This document shows, piece by piece, positions 25,209-36,988 of a stretch of 64,000 nt of DNA. Location of the stretch: positions 124,001 through 188,000 of the forward strand of contig NW_027476286.1 of NCBI RefSeq assembly GCF_051020955.1, written 5' to 3'. This stretch comes from Megalopta genalis. Its lineage: Eukaryota > Arthropoda > Insecta > Hymenoptera > Halictidae. The position numbers and the translations under genes are program-made. The notes under the pieces are model-generated. The model did not search any database. It was given only the letters and a program-made list of their open reading frames with translations, and was not told where the DNA came from. Numbering within the stretch: position 1 is the first letter of the stretch; each line of letters begins with the position of its first letter.

Positions 25209-25960
25209 GATTTGAAGCTAAACCTTCTACATCGCATTGATTTGAAGCTAAACCTGCTACATCTTATTGATTTGAAGCTAAATCATGTGTTTCGCATTGA
25301 GTTGAAGCTAACACGTTTGTTTCGTCAGCATTTGAAGCTATATCACTTATATCGCAAGCATCTGAAGCTAAATCATTTGTTTCCCATTGATTTGGAGCTA
25401 AACCTTCTACATCGCATTGATTTCCAGCTAAATCATGCGTTTCGCATGGATTTGAAGCTAACTCGTTTGTTTCTCCGCATTTGAAGCTATATCAATCATA
25501 TCGCAAGTATCTGATGCTAAGTCATTTGTGTCGCATGGATTTGAAGCTAAACCTTCTACATCGCATTGATTTGAAGCTAAACCTGCTACATCTTATTGAT
25601 TTGAAGCTAAATCATGTGTTTCGCATTGAGTTGAAGCTAACACGTTTGTTTCGTCAGCATTTGAAGCTATATCACTTATATCGCAAGCATCTGAAGCTAA
25701 ATCATTTGTTTCCCATTGATTTGGAGCTAAACCTTCTACATCGCATTGATTTCCAGCTAAATCATGCGTTTCACATGGATTTGAAGCTAACTCGTTTGTT
25801 TCGCATTCATTTGAAGCTATATCACTTATATCGCATGTATCTGATGCTAAGTCATTTGTGTCGCATGGATTTGAAGCTAAACCTTCTACATCGCATTGAT
25901 TTGAAGCGAAACCCTCTACATCTTATTGATCGGAAGCTAAATCATGTGTTTCGCATGGAT
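25181..25960. repeat. 330-bp repeat, two full and one partial copy
   Basis: The motif aaacctgctacatcttattga recurs. Copies begin tctgatgct at 25181, 25510 and 25840. The first is 329 bp because of a 29-bp D monomer (gtttctccgcattt near 25471); the second is 330 bp. The third diverges after about 90-120 bp (gaagcgaaaccctctac). Confidence 0.85.
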
Positions 25961-26719
25961 TTGAAGCTAACTCGTTCGTTGCGCATCCAGTTATATCTAA
26001 ATAACGTCCATCACAAGTATTTGTATCTAAACCATTTGTTTCGAATGGATTTGAATTTAAGCAGCGTACTTCGAGTTGATTTGAAGCTAAATCATTTGTT
26101 TCGCATGGAATTGAAGCTACCTCGTTTGTTCCACCAGCTTTTGAAGCTATATCACTTATATCGGAAGTATTTGAAGCTAAATCAAATGTGTCGTATGGAT
26201 TTGAAGCTGAACCTTCTACGTCGCATTGATTCGAAGCTAAATCTAGAGTATCGCATGGATTTGAAGGTAAACCTACTACATCGCATTGATTTGCAGCTAA
26301 ATCATTTGTTTCGCATGGATTAGAAGCTATCTCGTTTGTTTCGCCTTCATTTGAAACTATATCACTTACATCGCAAGTATCTGAAACTAAACCATTTGTT
26401 CCGCATGGATTTGATGCTAAACCTTCTACATCGCATTGATTTGAAGCTGAATCATGTGTTTTGCATCGATTTGAAGCTAACTCGTTTGTTTCCCCTTGCA
26501 GTTGAAACTACATCACTTACGTCGCAAGTATCTAAACCTAAATCATTTGATTCGCATGGATTTGAAGCTAAGCCTTCTACTTCGCATTGATTGGTAGCTA
26601 AATCACGTGTTTTGCATGGATTTGAAGCTAAGTCTTCTACATCGCATTGATTTGAAGCTAAATCATGTGTTTCGCTTGGATTTGAATCTACCTCGTTTGT
26701 TTCGTATGCAGTTGAAGCT
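25961..26719. repeat. Array segment between local duplications
   Basis: No gene is seen. This is ordinary monomers of Y-like classes (D3-E3 pair near 25.97-26.03 kb, tcggaagta near 26161) passing into B-C rich sequence. One D monomer has an extra base (tttccccttgcagttg near 26491). Confidence 0.7.
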
Positions 26720-27917
26720 AAATCATGTATGTTACAAGTAGTTGAAGCGAAACCATTTGTTCCGCATGGATTTGAAGTTAAGCCTTCTACTTCGCATTGA
26801 TTTGAAGCTAAATCATGTGTTTCGCTTGGATTGGAAGCTAAGCCTTCTACTACGCATTAATTTGTAACTAAATCATGTGTTTCGCTTGGATTTGAAGCTA
26901 CCTCGTTGTTTCGCAAGCAGTTGAAGCTAAATCATGCGTATCACAAATATTTGAGGCTAAACCAATTGTTTCTCGTGGATATGAAGCTATATTTCTACTT
27001 CGCATTGATTTGAAGCTAAATCATTTGTTCCGCATGGATTTGATGCTATCTCGTTTGTTTCGTATGCAGTTGAAGCTAAATCATGTATGTTACAAGTAGT
27101 TGAAGCAAAACCATTTGTACCGCATGGATTTGAAGTTAAGCCTTCTACTTCGCATTGATTTGAAGCTAAATAATGTGTTTCGCAAGGATTTGTATTTTAC
27201 TCGTTTGTTTCGCATGGATTTGAAGCTTAGCCTTCTACTTCGCATTGATTTGAAGCTAAATCATGTGTTTTGCATGGATTTGAAGCTAACTAGTTTGTTT
27301 CGCACGCAGTTGAATCTAAATCATGTATGTTACAAGTAGTTGAAGCGAAACCATTTGTTCCGCATGGATTTGAAGTTAAGCCTCCTACTTCGCATTGATT
27401 TGAAGCTAAATCATGTGTTTCGCTTGGATTGGAAGCTAAGCCTTCTACTACGCATTAATTTGTAACTAAATCATGTGTTTCGCTTGGATTTGAAGCTGCC
27501 TCGTTGTTTCGCATGCAGTTGAAGCTAAATCATGCGTATCACAAATATTTGAGGCTAAACCAATTGTTTCTCGTGGATATGAAGCTATACTTCTACTTCG
27601 CATTGATTTGAAGCTAAATCATTTGTTCCGCATGGATTTGATGCTATCTCGTTTGTTTCGTATGCAGTTGAAGCTAAATCATGTATGTTACAAGTAGTTG
27701 AAGCAAAACCATTTGTTCCGCATGGATTTGAAGTTAAGCCTTCTACTTCGCATTGATTTGAAGCTAAATAATGTGTTTCGCACGGATTTGTATCTTACTC
27801 GTTTGTTTCGCATGGATTTGAAGCTTAGCCTTCTACTTCGCATTGATTTGAAGCTAAATCATGTGTTTCGCTTGGATTTGAAGCTACCTCGTTTGTTTCG
27901 TATGCAGTTGAAGCTAA
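26720..27917. repeat. 598-bp tandem duplication
   Basis: Two adjacent copies have offset 598 bp: the motif cgcttggattggaagct is at 26823 and 27421, and MKQNHL-type open runs start at 27100 and 27698. The unit is 20 monomers less 2 bp, because each copy holds two 29-bp monomers (ctcgttgtttcgc, and the B variant with tatgaagctatatttc or tatacttc). Both copies carry E2 monomers with gtatgttacaagtag, a mark largely restricted to this interval. Confidence 0.85.
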
Positions 27918-28240
27918 ATCATGTATGTTACAAGTAGTTGAAGCGAAACCATTTGTTTCGCATGGATTTGAAGTTAAGCCTTCTACTTCGCATTGATTTG
28001 AAGCTAAACCATTTGTTTCGCATGTATTTGATGCTAAACCATGTGTTTCGCATGAATTTGGAGATACATCATGTGTTTCGCATGGGTTTTGAAGCTAATC
28101 CTCCTACATCGCACTGATTTGTTACTAAATCATGTCTTTCGCACGGATTTGAAGCTAACTCGTTTGTTTCGCCTGCATTTGAAACTATGTCACTTATATC
28201 GCAAGTATTTGAGGCTAAATAATTAGTGTAGCTTGGTTTT
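27918..28240. repeat. Transition segment to block X2
   Basis: No gene is seen. It has monomers of mixed class with two unusual A/C copies (ccatgtgtttcgcatgaa and gagatacatcatg near 28.04-28.08 kb) and a +1 monomer (catgggttttgaagc near 28083). Confidence 0.7.
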
Positions 28241-29322
28241 GAAGCTAATCCTTCTACTAAGAATTGACTTCAAACTAAATCATTTGTTTCGCATGGATTA
28301 GAAGCCAGTCGTGTGTTTCGTCTGCATTTGGAGCTATATCACTAATATCGAGAGAATTTGAAGCTGAATCATTTGTTTCGCTCAGATTTGAAGCTAAACC
28401 TTCTATGTCGCATTGATTTGAAGCTAAATCATGTATTTCCCTTGGATATGAAACTAACTCGTTTGTTTCGCCCGCATTTGAAGCTGTATCACATCTATTC
28501 GCAAGTATTTAAAGCTAAATCTTTCGTTTCGCATGGATTTGTAGATAAGCCTTCTACTTCGCATTGATTTGAATCTAAATCATTTGTTTCGCATGGTTTT
28601 GAAGCTAAGACATCTAGTTCGCATTGATTTGAAGCTAAATCATGAGTTTCGCATTGATTTGAAGCTAAATCATGTGTACCGCATGGATTTTGAAGCTAAC
28701 TCGTTTGATTCGTCTACATTTGAAGCTATATCACTTATATCCCAAGTGTTTGAAGCTAAATCATTTGTTTCGCATGGATTTGAAGCTAATCCTTCTACTA
28801 AGAATTGACTTCAAACTAAATCATTTGTTTCGCATGGATTAGAAGCCAGTCGTGTGTTTCGTCTGCATTTGGAGCTATATCACTAATATCGAGAGAATTT
28901 GAAGCTGAATCATTTGTTTCGCTCAGATTTGAAGCTAAACCTTCTATATCGCATTGATTTGAAGCTAAATCATGTGTTTCCCTTGGATATGAAGCTAACT
29001 CGTTTGTTTCGCCTGCATTTGAAGCTGTATCACTTATATTCGCAAGTATTTATAGCTAAATCTTTCGTTTCGCATGGATTTGTAGATAAGCCTTCTACTT
29101 CGCATTGATTTGAAGCTAAATCATTTGTTTCACATGGTTGTGAAGCTAAGACGTCTGGTTCGCATTGATTTGAAGCTAAATCATGAGTTTCGCATTGATT
29201 TGAAGCTAAATCATGTGTATCTCATGGATTTTGAAGCTAACTCGTTTGATTCGTCTGCATTTGAAGCTATATCACTTATGTCGCAAGTATTTGAAGCTAA
29301 ATCATTTGTTTCGCATGGATTT
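28241..29322. repeat. 541-bp tandem duplication with X cassette
   Basis: Two adjacent copies have the motif aatccttctactaagaattg at 28247 and 28788. Each holds one X cassette and one ggattttgaagct +1 monomer, which is why the unit is 541 and not 540 bp. Confidence 0.87.
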
Positions 29323-32300
29323 GAAGCTAAGCCTTCCACATCGCATTGATTTGCATGTAGATCATGTATTTCGCATGGATTTGAAGCAAAGCCTTCTACT
29401 TCGCATTGATTGGAACCTAAATCACTTGTTTCGCATAGATTTGAAGCTAACTCGTTTGTTTCCCCTGCAAATTTGAAGTTACATCACTTATATCGCAAGT
29501 TCTTGTGCTAAATCATTTGTTTTGCATGGATTTGAAGCTTATCCTTCTACATCGCATTGATTTGCAGCTAATTCATGTGTTTCGCTTGGATTTGATGCTA
29601 GCTCGTTTGTTTCGTCTGCATTTGAAACTATATCACTTATATCACAAGTGTTTGAAGCTAAATCATTTGTTTCGCATGGATTTGAAGCTAATCCTTCTAC
29701 TAAGAATTGACTTAAAACTAAATCATTTGTTTCGCATGGATTTGAAGCCAATCGTGTGTTTCGTCTGCATTTGAAGCTATATCACTAATATCGAGAGAAT
29801 TTGAATCTGAATCACTTGTTTCGCTCAGATTTGAAGCTAAACCTTCTACATCGCATTGATTTGAAGCTAAATCATGTGTTTCCCTTGGATATGAAGTTAA
29901 CTCGTTTGTTTCGCCTGCATTTGAAGCTGTATCACTTATATTCGCAAGTATTTAAAGCTAAATCTTTCGTTTCGCATGGATTTGTAGATAAGCCTCCTAC
30001 TTCGCATTGATTTGAGGCTAAATCATGTGATTCGCTTCTATTTGAAGCTACGTCGTTTGTTTCGCATGCAGCTGAAGCTAAATAATGTGTATCACAAGTA
30101 TGTGTAGCTAAACCATTTGTTTCTCATGGATTTGAAGCTAAACCTTCTACTTCGCTTTGATTTGAAGCTAAATCAAGTGTTTTGCATCGATTTGAAGCTA
30201 ACTCGTTTGTTTCCCCTGCATTTGAAGCTATATCACTTACCTCGCAACTATCTGAAGCTAAAGCAATTGTTTCTCATGTATTTGAAGCTAAGCCTTCTAC
30301 TTCTCATTGATTTGAAGCTTAATCATGTGTTTTGCATGGATTTGAATCTAACTCGTTTGTTCTGTCTGCATTTGAAGCTACCTCATTTATATCGCAAGTA
30401 TTTGAAGCTTAATCATATATTTCGCATGGATTTGAAGCTAATCCTTCTACTAAGAATTGACTTGAAACTAAATCATTTGTTTCGCATGGATTTGAAGCCT
30501 ATCGTGTGTTTCGTCTGCATTTGAAGCTATATCACTAATATCGAGAGAATTTGAAGCTGAATCATTTTTTTCGCTCAGATTTGAAGCTAAACCTTCTACA
30601 TCGCATTGATATGAAGCTAAATCATGTATTTCCCTTGGATATGAAGTTAACTCGTTTGTTTCGCCTGCATTTGAAGCTATATCACATATATTCGCAAGTA
30701 TTTAAAGCTAAATCTTTCGTTTCGCATGGATTTGAAGATAAGGCTTCTACTTCGAATTGATATGAAGCTAAATGATTTGTTTCGCATGGTTTTGAAGCTA
30801 AGACATCTAGTTCGCATTGATTTGAAGATAAATCATGAGTTTCGCATTGATTTGAAGCTAAATCCTGTGTATCTCGTGGATTTTGAAGCTAACTCGTTTG
30901 ATTCGTCTGCATTTCAAGCTATATCTCTTATATCGCAAGTATTTGAAGCTAAATTATTTGTTTCGCATGGATTTGAAGCTAACTCGTTTGTTTCGCCTGC
31001 AGTTGAATCCATATCACTTATATCACAAGTATTTGAAGCTAAATCATTTGTTCCGCATGGATTTGAAGCTAAGCCTTCTTCTTCGCATTGATTTGCATCT
31101 AAATCATGTTTTTCGCATGAATTTTAAGTTATCTCGTTCGTTTCGCCTGCATATGAAGCTATGTCATTTATATAGCAAGTATCTGAAGCTAAATCATTTG
31201 TGTCGCATGGATTTGAAGCCATCTCGTTTGTTTCGCCTTCAGTTGAATCTATCCCACTTATATCCCAAGTGTTTGAAGCTAAATCATTTGTTTCTCATGG
31301 ATTTGAATCAAAGCCTTCTACTTCGCATTGATTGGAACCTAAATCACTTGTTTCGCATAGATTTGAAGCTAACTCGTTTGTTTCCCCTGCAAATTTGAAG
31401 TTACATCACTTATATCGCAAGTTCTTGTGCTAAATCATTTGTTTTGCATGGATTTGAAGCTTATCCTTCTACATCGCATTGATTTGCAGCTAAATCATGT
31501 GTTTCGCTTGGATTTGATGCTAGCTCGTTTGTTTCGTCTGCATTTGAAACTATATCACTTATATCACAAGTGTTTGACGCTAAATCATTTGTTTCGCATG
31601 GATTTGAAGCCTATCGTGTGTTTCGTCTGCATTTGAAGCTATATCACTAATATCGAGAGAATTTGAAGCTGAATCATTTTTTTCGCTCAGATTTGAAGCT
31701 AAACCTTCTACATCGCATTGATTTGAAGCTAAATCATGTATTTCCCTTGGATATGAAGTTAACTCGTTTGTTTCGCCTGCATTTGAAGCTGTATCACTTA
31801 TATTCGCAAGTATTTAAAGCTAAATCTTTCGTTTCGCATGGATTTGTAGATAAGCCTTCTACTTCGCATTGATTTGAAGCTAAATCATTTGTTTCGCATG
31901 GTTTTGAAGCTAAGACATCTAGTTCGCATTGATTTGAAGCTAAAACATGAGTTTCGCATTGATTTGAAGCTAAATCATGTGTATCTCATGGATTTTGAAG
32001 CTAACTCGTTTGATTCGTCTGCATTTGAAGCTATATCACTTATGTCGCAAGTATTTGAAGCTAAATCATTTGTTTCACATGGATTTGAAGCTAAGCCTTC
32101 TACATCGCATTGAATTGCATGTAGATCACGTGATTCGCATGGATTTGAAGCTAACTTGTTTGTTCCGCTTGCATTTGAATATATATCATGTATATCACAA
32201 GTATTTGAAGCTAAAGCATTTGATTCGCACGGATTTGAATCTAAGCTTTCTACTTCGCATTGATTTGAAGCTAAAACATGTGTTTCGCATGGATTTGAAG

Positions 32301-32593
32301 CTAACTCGTTTGTTCTGTCTGCATTTGAAGCTATATCACTTATATAGCAAGTATCTGATGCTGAATCATTTGTTTCGCATGAATTTGAAGCTGAACCTCC
32401 TACATCGCATTTTTTTGCAGATAAATCATGTGTTTAGCTTGGATCTGATGCTAGCTCGTTTGATTCGTCTACATTTGAAGCTATATCACTTATATCCCTA
32501 GTGTTTGAAGTTAAATCATTTGTTTCGCATGGATTTGAAGCTAAGCCTTGTACTTCGCATTGATTTGAAGCTAAGTCATATGTTTCGCTTGGA

Positions 32594-32653
32594 TTTGAAG
32601 CTAACTCGTTTGTTTCGCATGCAGTTGAAGCTATATCATGTATATCACAAGTA
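32594..32653. repeat. D2-E2 monomer pair (linked variant of D-E)
   Basis: D2 (32594-32623) ends cgcatgca instead of cgcctgca. E2 (32624-32653) begins gttgaagct and ends tatatcacaagta instead of tatatcgcaagta. The two changes travel together: a D ending gcatgca is usually followed by an E beginning gtt, while a D ending cctgca is followed by an E beginning ttt. On the minus strand D2 reads STACETNELA, keeping the cysteine that D1 (SNAGETNELA) lacks. Other examples lie near 1.98, 14.28, 17.4, 27.07, 36.37 and 36.68 kb. The linkage shows the D-E dimer, not the single monomer, was the unit copied. Confidence 0.85.
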
Positions 32654-34430
32654 TTTGTAGCTAAACCATTTGTTTCGCATGGATTTGAATCTAAGCCATC
32701 TGCTTCGCTTTGATTTGAAGCTAAATCATTTGTTACGCATGGAATTGAAGCTACCTCGTTTGTTCCTCCAACTTTTGAAGCTATATCACTTATATCGCAA
32801 GTATTTAAAGCTAAATCATGTGTTTCGCATGGATTTGAAGCTAAGTCGTTCGTTTCGCCTGCAGTTGAATCTACATCACTAATATCGCAAGTATTTGAAG
32901 CTAAATCATGTGTATCGCGTGGATTTGAAGCTAAGCCTTCTAATTCGCATTGTTTTGAAGCTAAATCATGTGTTTCGGATGGATTCTGAAGCTAATTCGT
33001 TTGTTTCGTCTAGATTTCAAGCTATATCACTTACATCGCAAGTGCTTGAAGCTATACCATTCGTTTTGCATGGATTCGAAGCTAAACCTTCTACATCGCA
33101 TTGATTTGAAGCTAAATCATGTGTATCTCATGGATTTTGAAGCTAACTCGTTTGATTCGTCTGCATTTGAAGCTATATCACTTATGTCGCAAGTATTTGA
33201 AGCTAAATCATTTGTTTCACATGGATTTGAAGCTAAGCATTCTACATCGCATTGATTTGCATGTAGATCATGTATTTCGCATGGATTTGAAGCTAACTCG
33301 TTTCTTCCGTTTGCATTTGAATATATATCATGTTTATCACAAGTATCTGAAGCTAAATCATTCGTTTCGCATGAATTTGAAGCCAAGCCTTCTACTTCGA
33401 ATTGATTTGAAGCTAAATCATGTGTATTTCGCATGGATTTCAAGGTAGCTGGTTTTTTCGCATGCAGTTGAATCTAAATCATGTATTTCACAAGTATTTG
33501 AAGCTGAATCATTTGATTCGCATGGATTTGAAGCTAAGCCTTCTACTTCGCACTGATTTGAAGCTAAATCATTTGTTTCGCATGGTTTTGAAGCTAAGAC
33601 ATCTAGTTCGCATTGATTTGAAGCTAAATCATGAGTTTCGCATTGATTTGAAGCTAAATCATGTGTATCTCATGGATTTTGAAGCTAACACGTTTGATTC
33701 GTCTGCATTTGAAGCTATATCACTTATGTCGCAAGTATTTGAAGCTAAATCATTTGTTTCACATGGATTTGAAGCTAAGCCTTCTACATCGCATTGATTT
33801 GCATGTAGATCATGTATTTCGCATGGATTTGAAGCAAACTCGTTTGTTCCGCTTGCATTTGAATATATATCATGTTTATCACAAGTATCTGAAGCTAAAT
33901 CATTCGTTTCGCATGAATTTGATGCCAAGCCTTCTACTTCGAATTGATTTGAAGCTAAATCATGTGTACTTGGCATGGATCGGTAGCTAACTCGTTTGTT
34001 TCGCCTGCATTTGAATCTATATCACATATATTCGCAAGTATTTTATGCTAAATCATTCGTTTCGCATGGATTTGAAGCTAAGCCTTCTACTTCGCATTGA
34101 TTTGAAGCTAAATCATGTGATTCGCTTCTATTTGAAGCTACGTCGTTTGTTTCGCATGCAGCTGAAGCTAAATAGTGTGTATCACAAGTATGTGTAGCTA
34201 AACCATTTGTTTCTCATTGATTTGAAGCTAAACCTTCTACTTCGCCTTGATTTGAAGCTAAATCAAGTGTTTTGCATGGATTTGAAGCTAACTCGTTTGT
34301 TTCCCCTGCATTTGAAGCTACCTCATTTACATCGCAAGTATTTGAAGCTTAATCATTTGTTTCGCATGGATTTGAAGCTAATCCTTCAACTAAGAATTGA
34401 CTTGAAACTAAATCATTTGTTTCGCATGGA

Positions 34431-34640
34431 TTTGAAGCCAATCGTGTGTTTCGTCTGCATTTGAAGCTATATCACTAATATCGAGAGAATTTGAAGCTGA
34501 ATCATTTGTTTCGCTCAGATTTGAAGCTAAACCTTCTACATCGCATTGATTTGAAGCTAAATCATATGTTTCCCTTGGATATGAAGTTAACTCGTTTGTT
34601 TCGCCTGCATTTGAAGCTGTATCACTTATATTCGCAAGTA
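34431..34640. repeat. X cassette: 210 bp with paired 29-bp and 31-bp monomers
   Basis: Seven monomers make exactly 210 bp. The first is a 29-mer (34431-34459, centre ccaatcgtgtg), then five 30-mers including an E with actaatatcgagagaa and an A ending cgctcaga. The last is a 31-mer (34610-34640, tatattcgcaagta with an extra t). The -1 and +1 cancel. Eleven other copies with both changes start at 59, 2160, 28298, 28839, 29741, 30491, 31603, 52353, 53164, 58446 and 59257. A partial copy lies near 1.19 kb. The cassette is the best marker of family X. Sharing both indels means these copies descend from one ancestor that already had them. Confidence 0.88.
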
Positions 34641-35794
34641 TTTAAAGCTAAATCTTTCGTTTCGCATGGAATTGAAGCTACCTCGTTTGTTCCTCCTGCT
34701 TTTGAAGATATATCACTTATATCGCAAGTATGTGAAGCTAAATCATATGTTTCGCATGGATTTGAACCTGAACCTTCTACATCGCATTGATTTGAAGCTA
34801 ATTTATGTGTTTCGCTTGGATTTGAAGATTACTCATTTGTTTCGCATGCAGTTGAAGCTATATCACCTATATCCCAAGTTTTTGAAACTCAATCATTTGT
34901 TTCGCATGGATTTGGAGGTAAACCTCCTACATCGCATTGATTTGAAGCTAAATCATGTGTTTCGCATGGATTTGAAGCTAACTCGTTTGTTTCGCATGCA
35001 GTTGTAGCTAAATAATGTATATCAAAAGTATTTGTAGCTAAACCATTTGTTTCGCCTGTATTTGAAGCTAAGCCTTCTACATCGCATTGATTTGAAGCTA
35101 AATCATTTGTTTCGCATGGAATTGAAGCTACCTCATTTGTTCCTCCTGCATTTGAAGCTATATCACTTATATCCCAAGTCTTTGAAGCTAAATCATTTGT
35201 TTCGCATGGATTTGAATCTAAGCCTTGTCCTTCCAATTGATTTGAAGCTAAATCATGTCTTTCGTATGGATTTGAAGCTAAACCTTCTACATCGCATTGA
35301 TGTGACGCTAAATCGTGTGTTTCGCATGGATTTGAAGCTAACTCGTTCGTTTCGCCTGCAGTTGAATCTACATCACTTATATCGCAAGTATTTGAAGCTT
35401 AATCATGTGTATCGCGTGGATTTTGAAGCTAATTCGTTTGATTAGTCTGCATTTGAAGCTATATCACTTATACCCCAAGTATTTGAAGCTAAACCATTTG
35501 TTTCGGATGGATTTGAAGCTAAGCCTTCCACTTCGCATTTATTGGAAGCTAAGTCACGTGTTTTGCATGGATTTGAAGCTAAACCTTCTCCATCGCATTG
35601 ATTTGAAGCTAAATCATGTGTTTCGCATGGATTTGAAGCTTAACCTTCTACATCGAATGGATTTGAAGCTAACTCGTTCGTTTCGCATGCATATGAAGCT
35701 ACATCAATTTATCGCAAGTATTTGAAGCTAAATCATTCGTTTCGCACAGATTTGAAGCTAAACCTTTTACATCGCATTGATTTGAAGCTAAGTC

Positions 35795-36988
35795 TTATGT
35801 ATCGCATTTATTTGAAGCTAAGCCTTCTACTTCGCATTGATTTGAAGCTACATCATGTGTACCGCTTGGTTTTGAAGCTAATTCGTTTGTTTCGCATGGA
35901 GTTGAATATAAATCATGTTTATCACCAGTATCTGAAGCTAAACCAATTGTTTCGCATTGATTTGAAGCTAAATCATGTGTTTCGCATGGAGTTGAAGCTA
36001 GCTCGTTTGTTTCGACAATACTTGAAGCTATATCACTTATATCGCAAGCATCTGAAGCAAAATCATTAGTTTCCCATGGATTTGAAGCCAAACCATCTAC
36101 ATCGCAGTGATTTGAAGCTGAATCGTGTGTTTCGCTTGGATTTGGTGCTAACTCGTTTGTTTCGTCTGCATTTGAAGCAATATCACTTATATCGCAAGTA
36201 TCTGAAGCTAAATCATTTGTTTCGCATGGATTCGAAGCTAACTCGTTTGTTTCGCCTGCATATGAAGCTATGTCACTTATATCGCAAGTATTTGAAGCTA
36301 AATAATTAGTGTCGCTTGGATTTGAAGCTAAGCCGTCTACTTCGAATTGATTGATTATTTCGTTTGTTTCGCACGCAGTTGAAACTAAATCATGTATATC
36401 ACAAGTATTCGGAGCTAAACCATTTGATTCGCATGGAATTGAAGCTAAACCATGTGTTTCGCACGAATTTGAAGATAAATCATGTGATTCGCATGGATTT
36501 GTAGCTAACTCGTTCGTTTCGCATGTATACGATGCTATATCACTTATATCGCAAGTATTTGATCCTAAATCATTTGTTTCGCATGGATTTGAAGCTAATC
36601 CATCAACATCGCATTCATTTGAAGCTAATTCAAGTGTTTCGCTTGGATTTGAAGCTAACTCGTTTGTTTCGCATGCAGTTGAAGCTAAATTATGTATATC
36701 ATAAGTATCTGAAGCTAATCCATTTGTTCCGCATGAATTTGAAGCTAAGCCTGCTAATTCGCATTGATTAGAAGCTAAATCATGTGTTTCACATGGATTT
36801 GTAGCTAACCCGTTTGTTTCGTCAGCATTTGAAGCTATATCACTTATATAGCAAGTATCTGATGCTAAATTATTTGTTTCGCATGGATTTGAAGCTAACT
36901 CGTTGATTTCGCATGCATTTGAAGCTGTATCTCTTATATCGCATGTATCTGATGCTAAATCATTTGTGTCGCATGGATTTGAAGCCAA
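35795..36988 (-). other. Longest stop-free run on the minus strand; decapeptide reading, not called as CDS
   Basis: It is 397 codons from an internal ATG to a stop, read as about 40 decapeptides of the form S-N-x-C-[ED]-[TI]-x-[DEG]-[LI]-A. Class consensus in reading order is SNTCDISDIA, SNAGETNELA (or STACETNELA), SNPCETHDLA, SNQCEVEGLA, SNPCETNDLA. A cysteine recurs every ten residues with losses to Ser, Gly, Tyr or Trp. There is no signal peptide, membrane segment or known domain. The start is an arbitrary ATG from a ggatt to ggcat-type change inside a monomer. The run is bounded by ordinary monomers, not by non-repeat exons. It could be a surviving piece of an ancestral repeat protein or simply the longest chance-open phase in a 30-bp satellite; I favour the latter. 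Confidence 0.4.
36351..36377. repeat. 27-bp truncated monomer
   Basis: Between a B monomer ending cgaattga (36350) and an E2 monomer starting gttgaaact (36378) lies ttgattatttcgtttg followed by the usual tcgcacgca tail, 27 bp. The expected C is absent and this D lacks most of its left arm. The loss is a multiple of three, so the minus phase continues across it. Confidence 0.85.

Larger units (their letters stand above)
28241..35700. repeat. Block X2 of the array
   Basis: No gene is seen. Six X cassettes lie here (starts 28298, 28839, 29741, 30491, 31603, 34431). A 541-bp tandem step occupies 28241-28781 and 28782-29322. A ~327-bp segment at 33094-33420 returns at 33636-33962 (offset 542) and in part near 29.2 and 32.0 kb. 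The aberrant D-E junction tcccctgcaaatttgaagtt followed by gcaagttcttgtgctaa occurs near 29465 and 31387 (offset ~1,922), so a ~1.9-kb segment was also duplicated. Monomers whose left arm reads gatttttgaag or gattttgaag add repeated +1 shifts. Confidence 0.85.
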
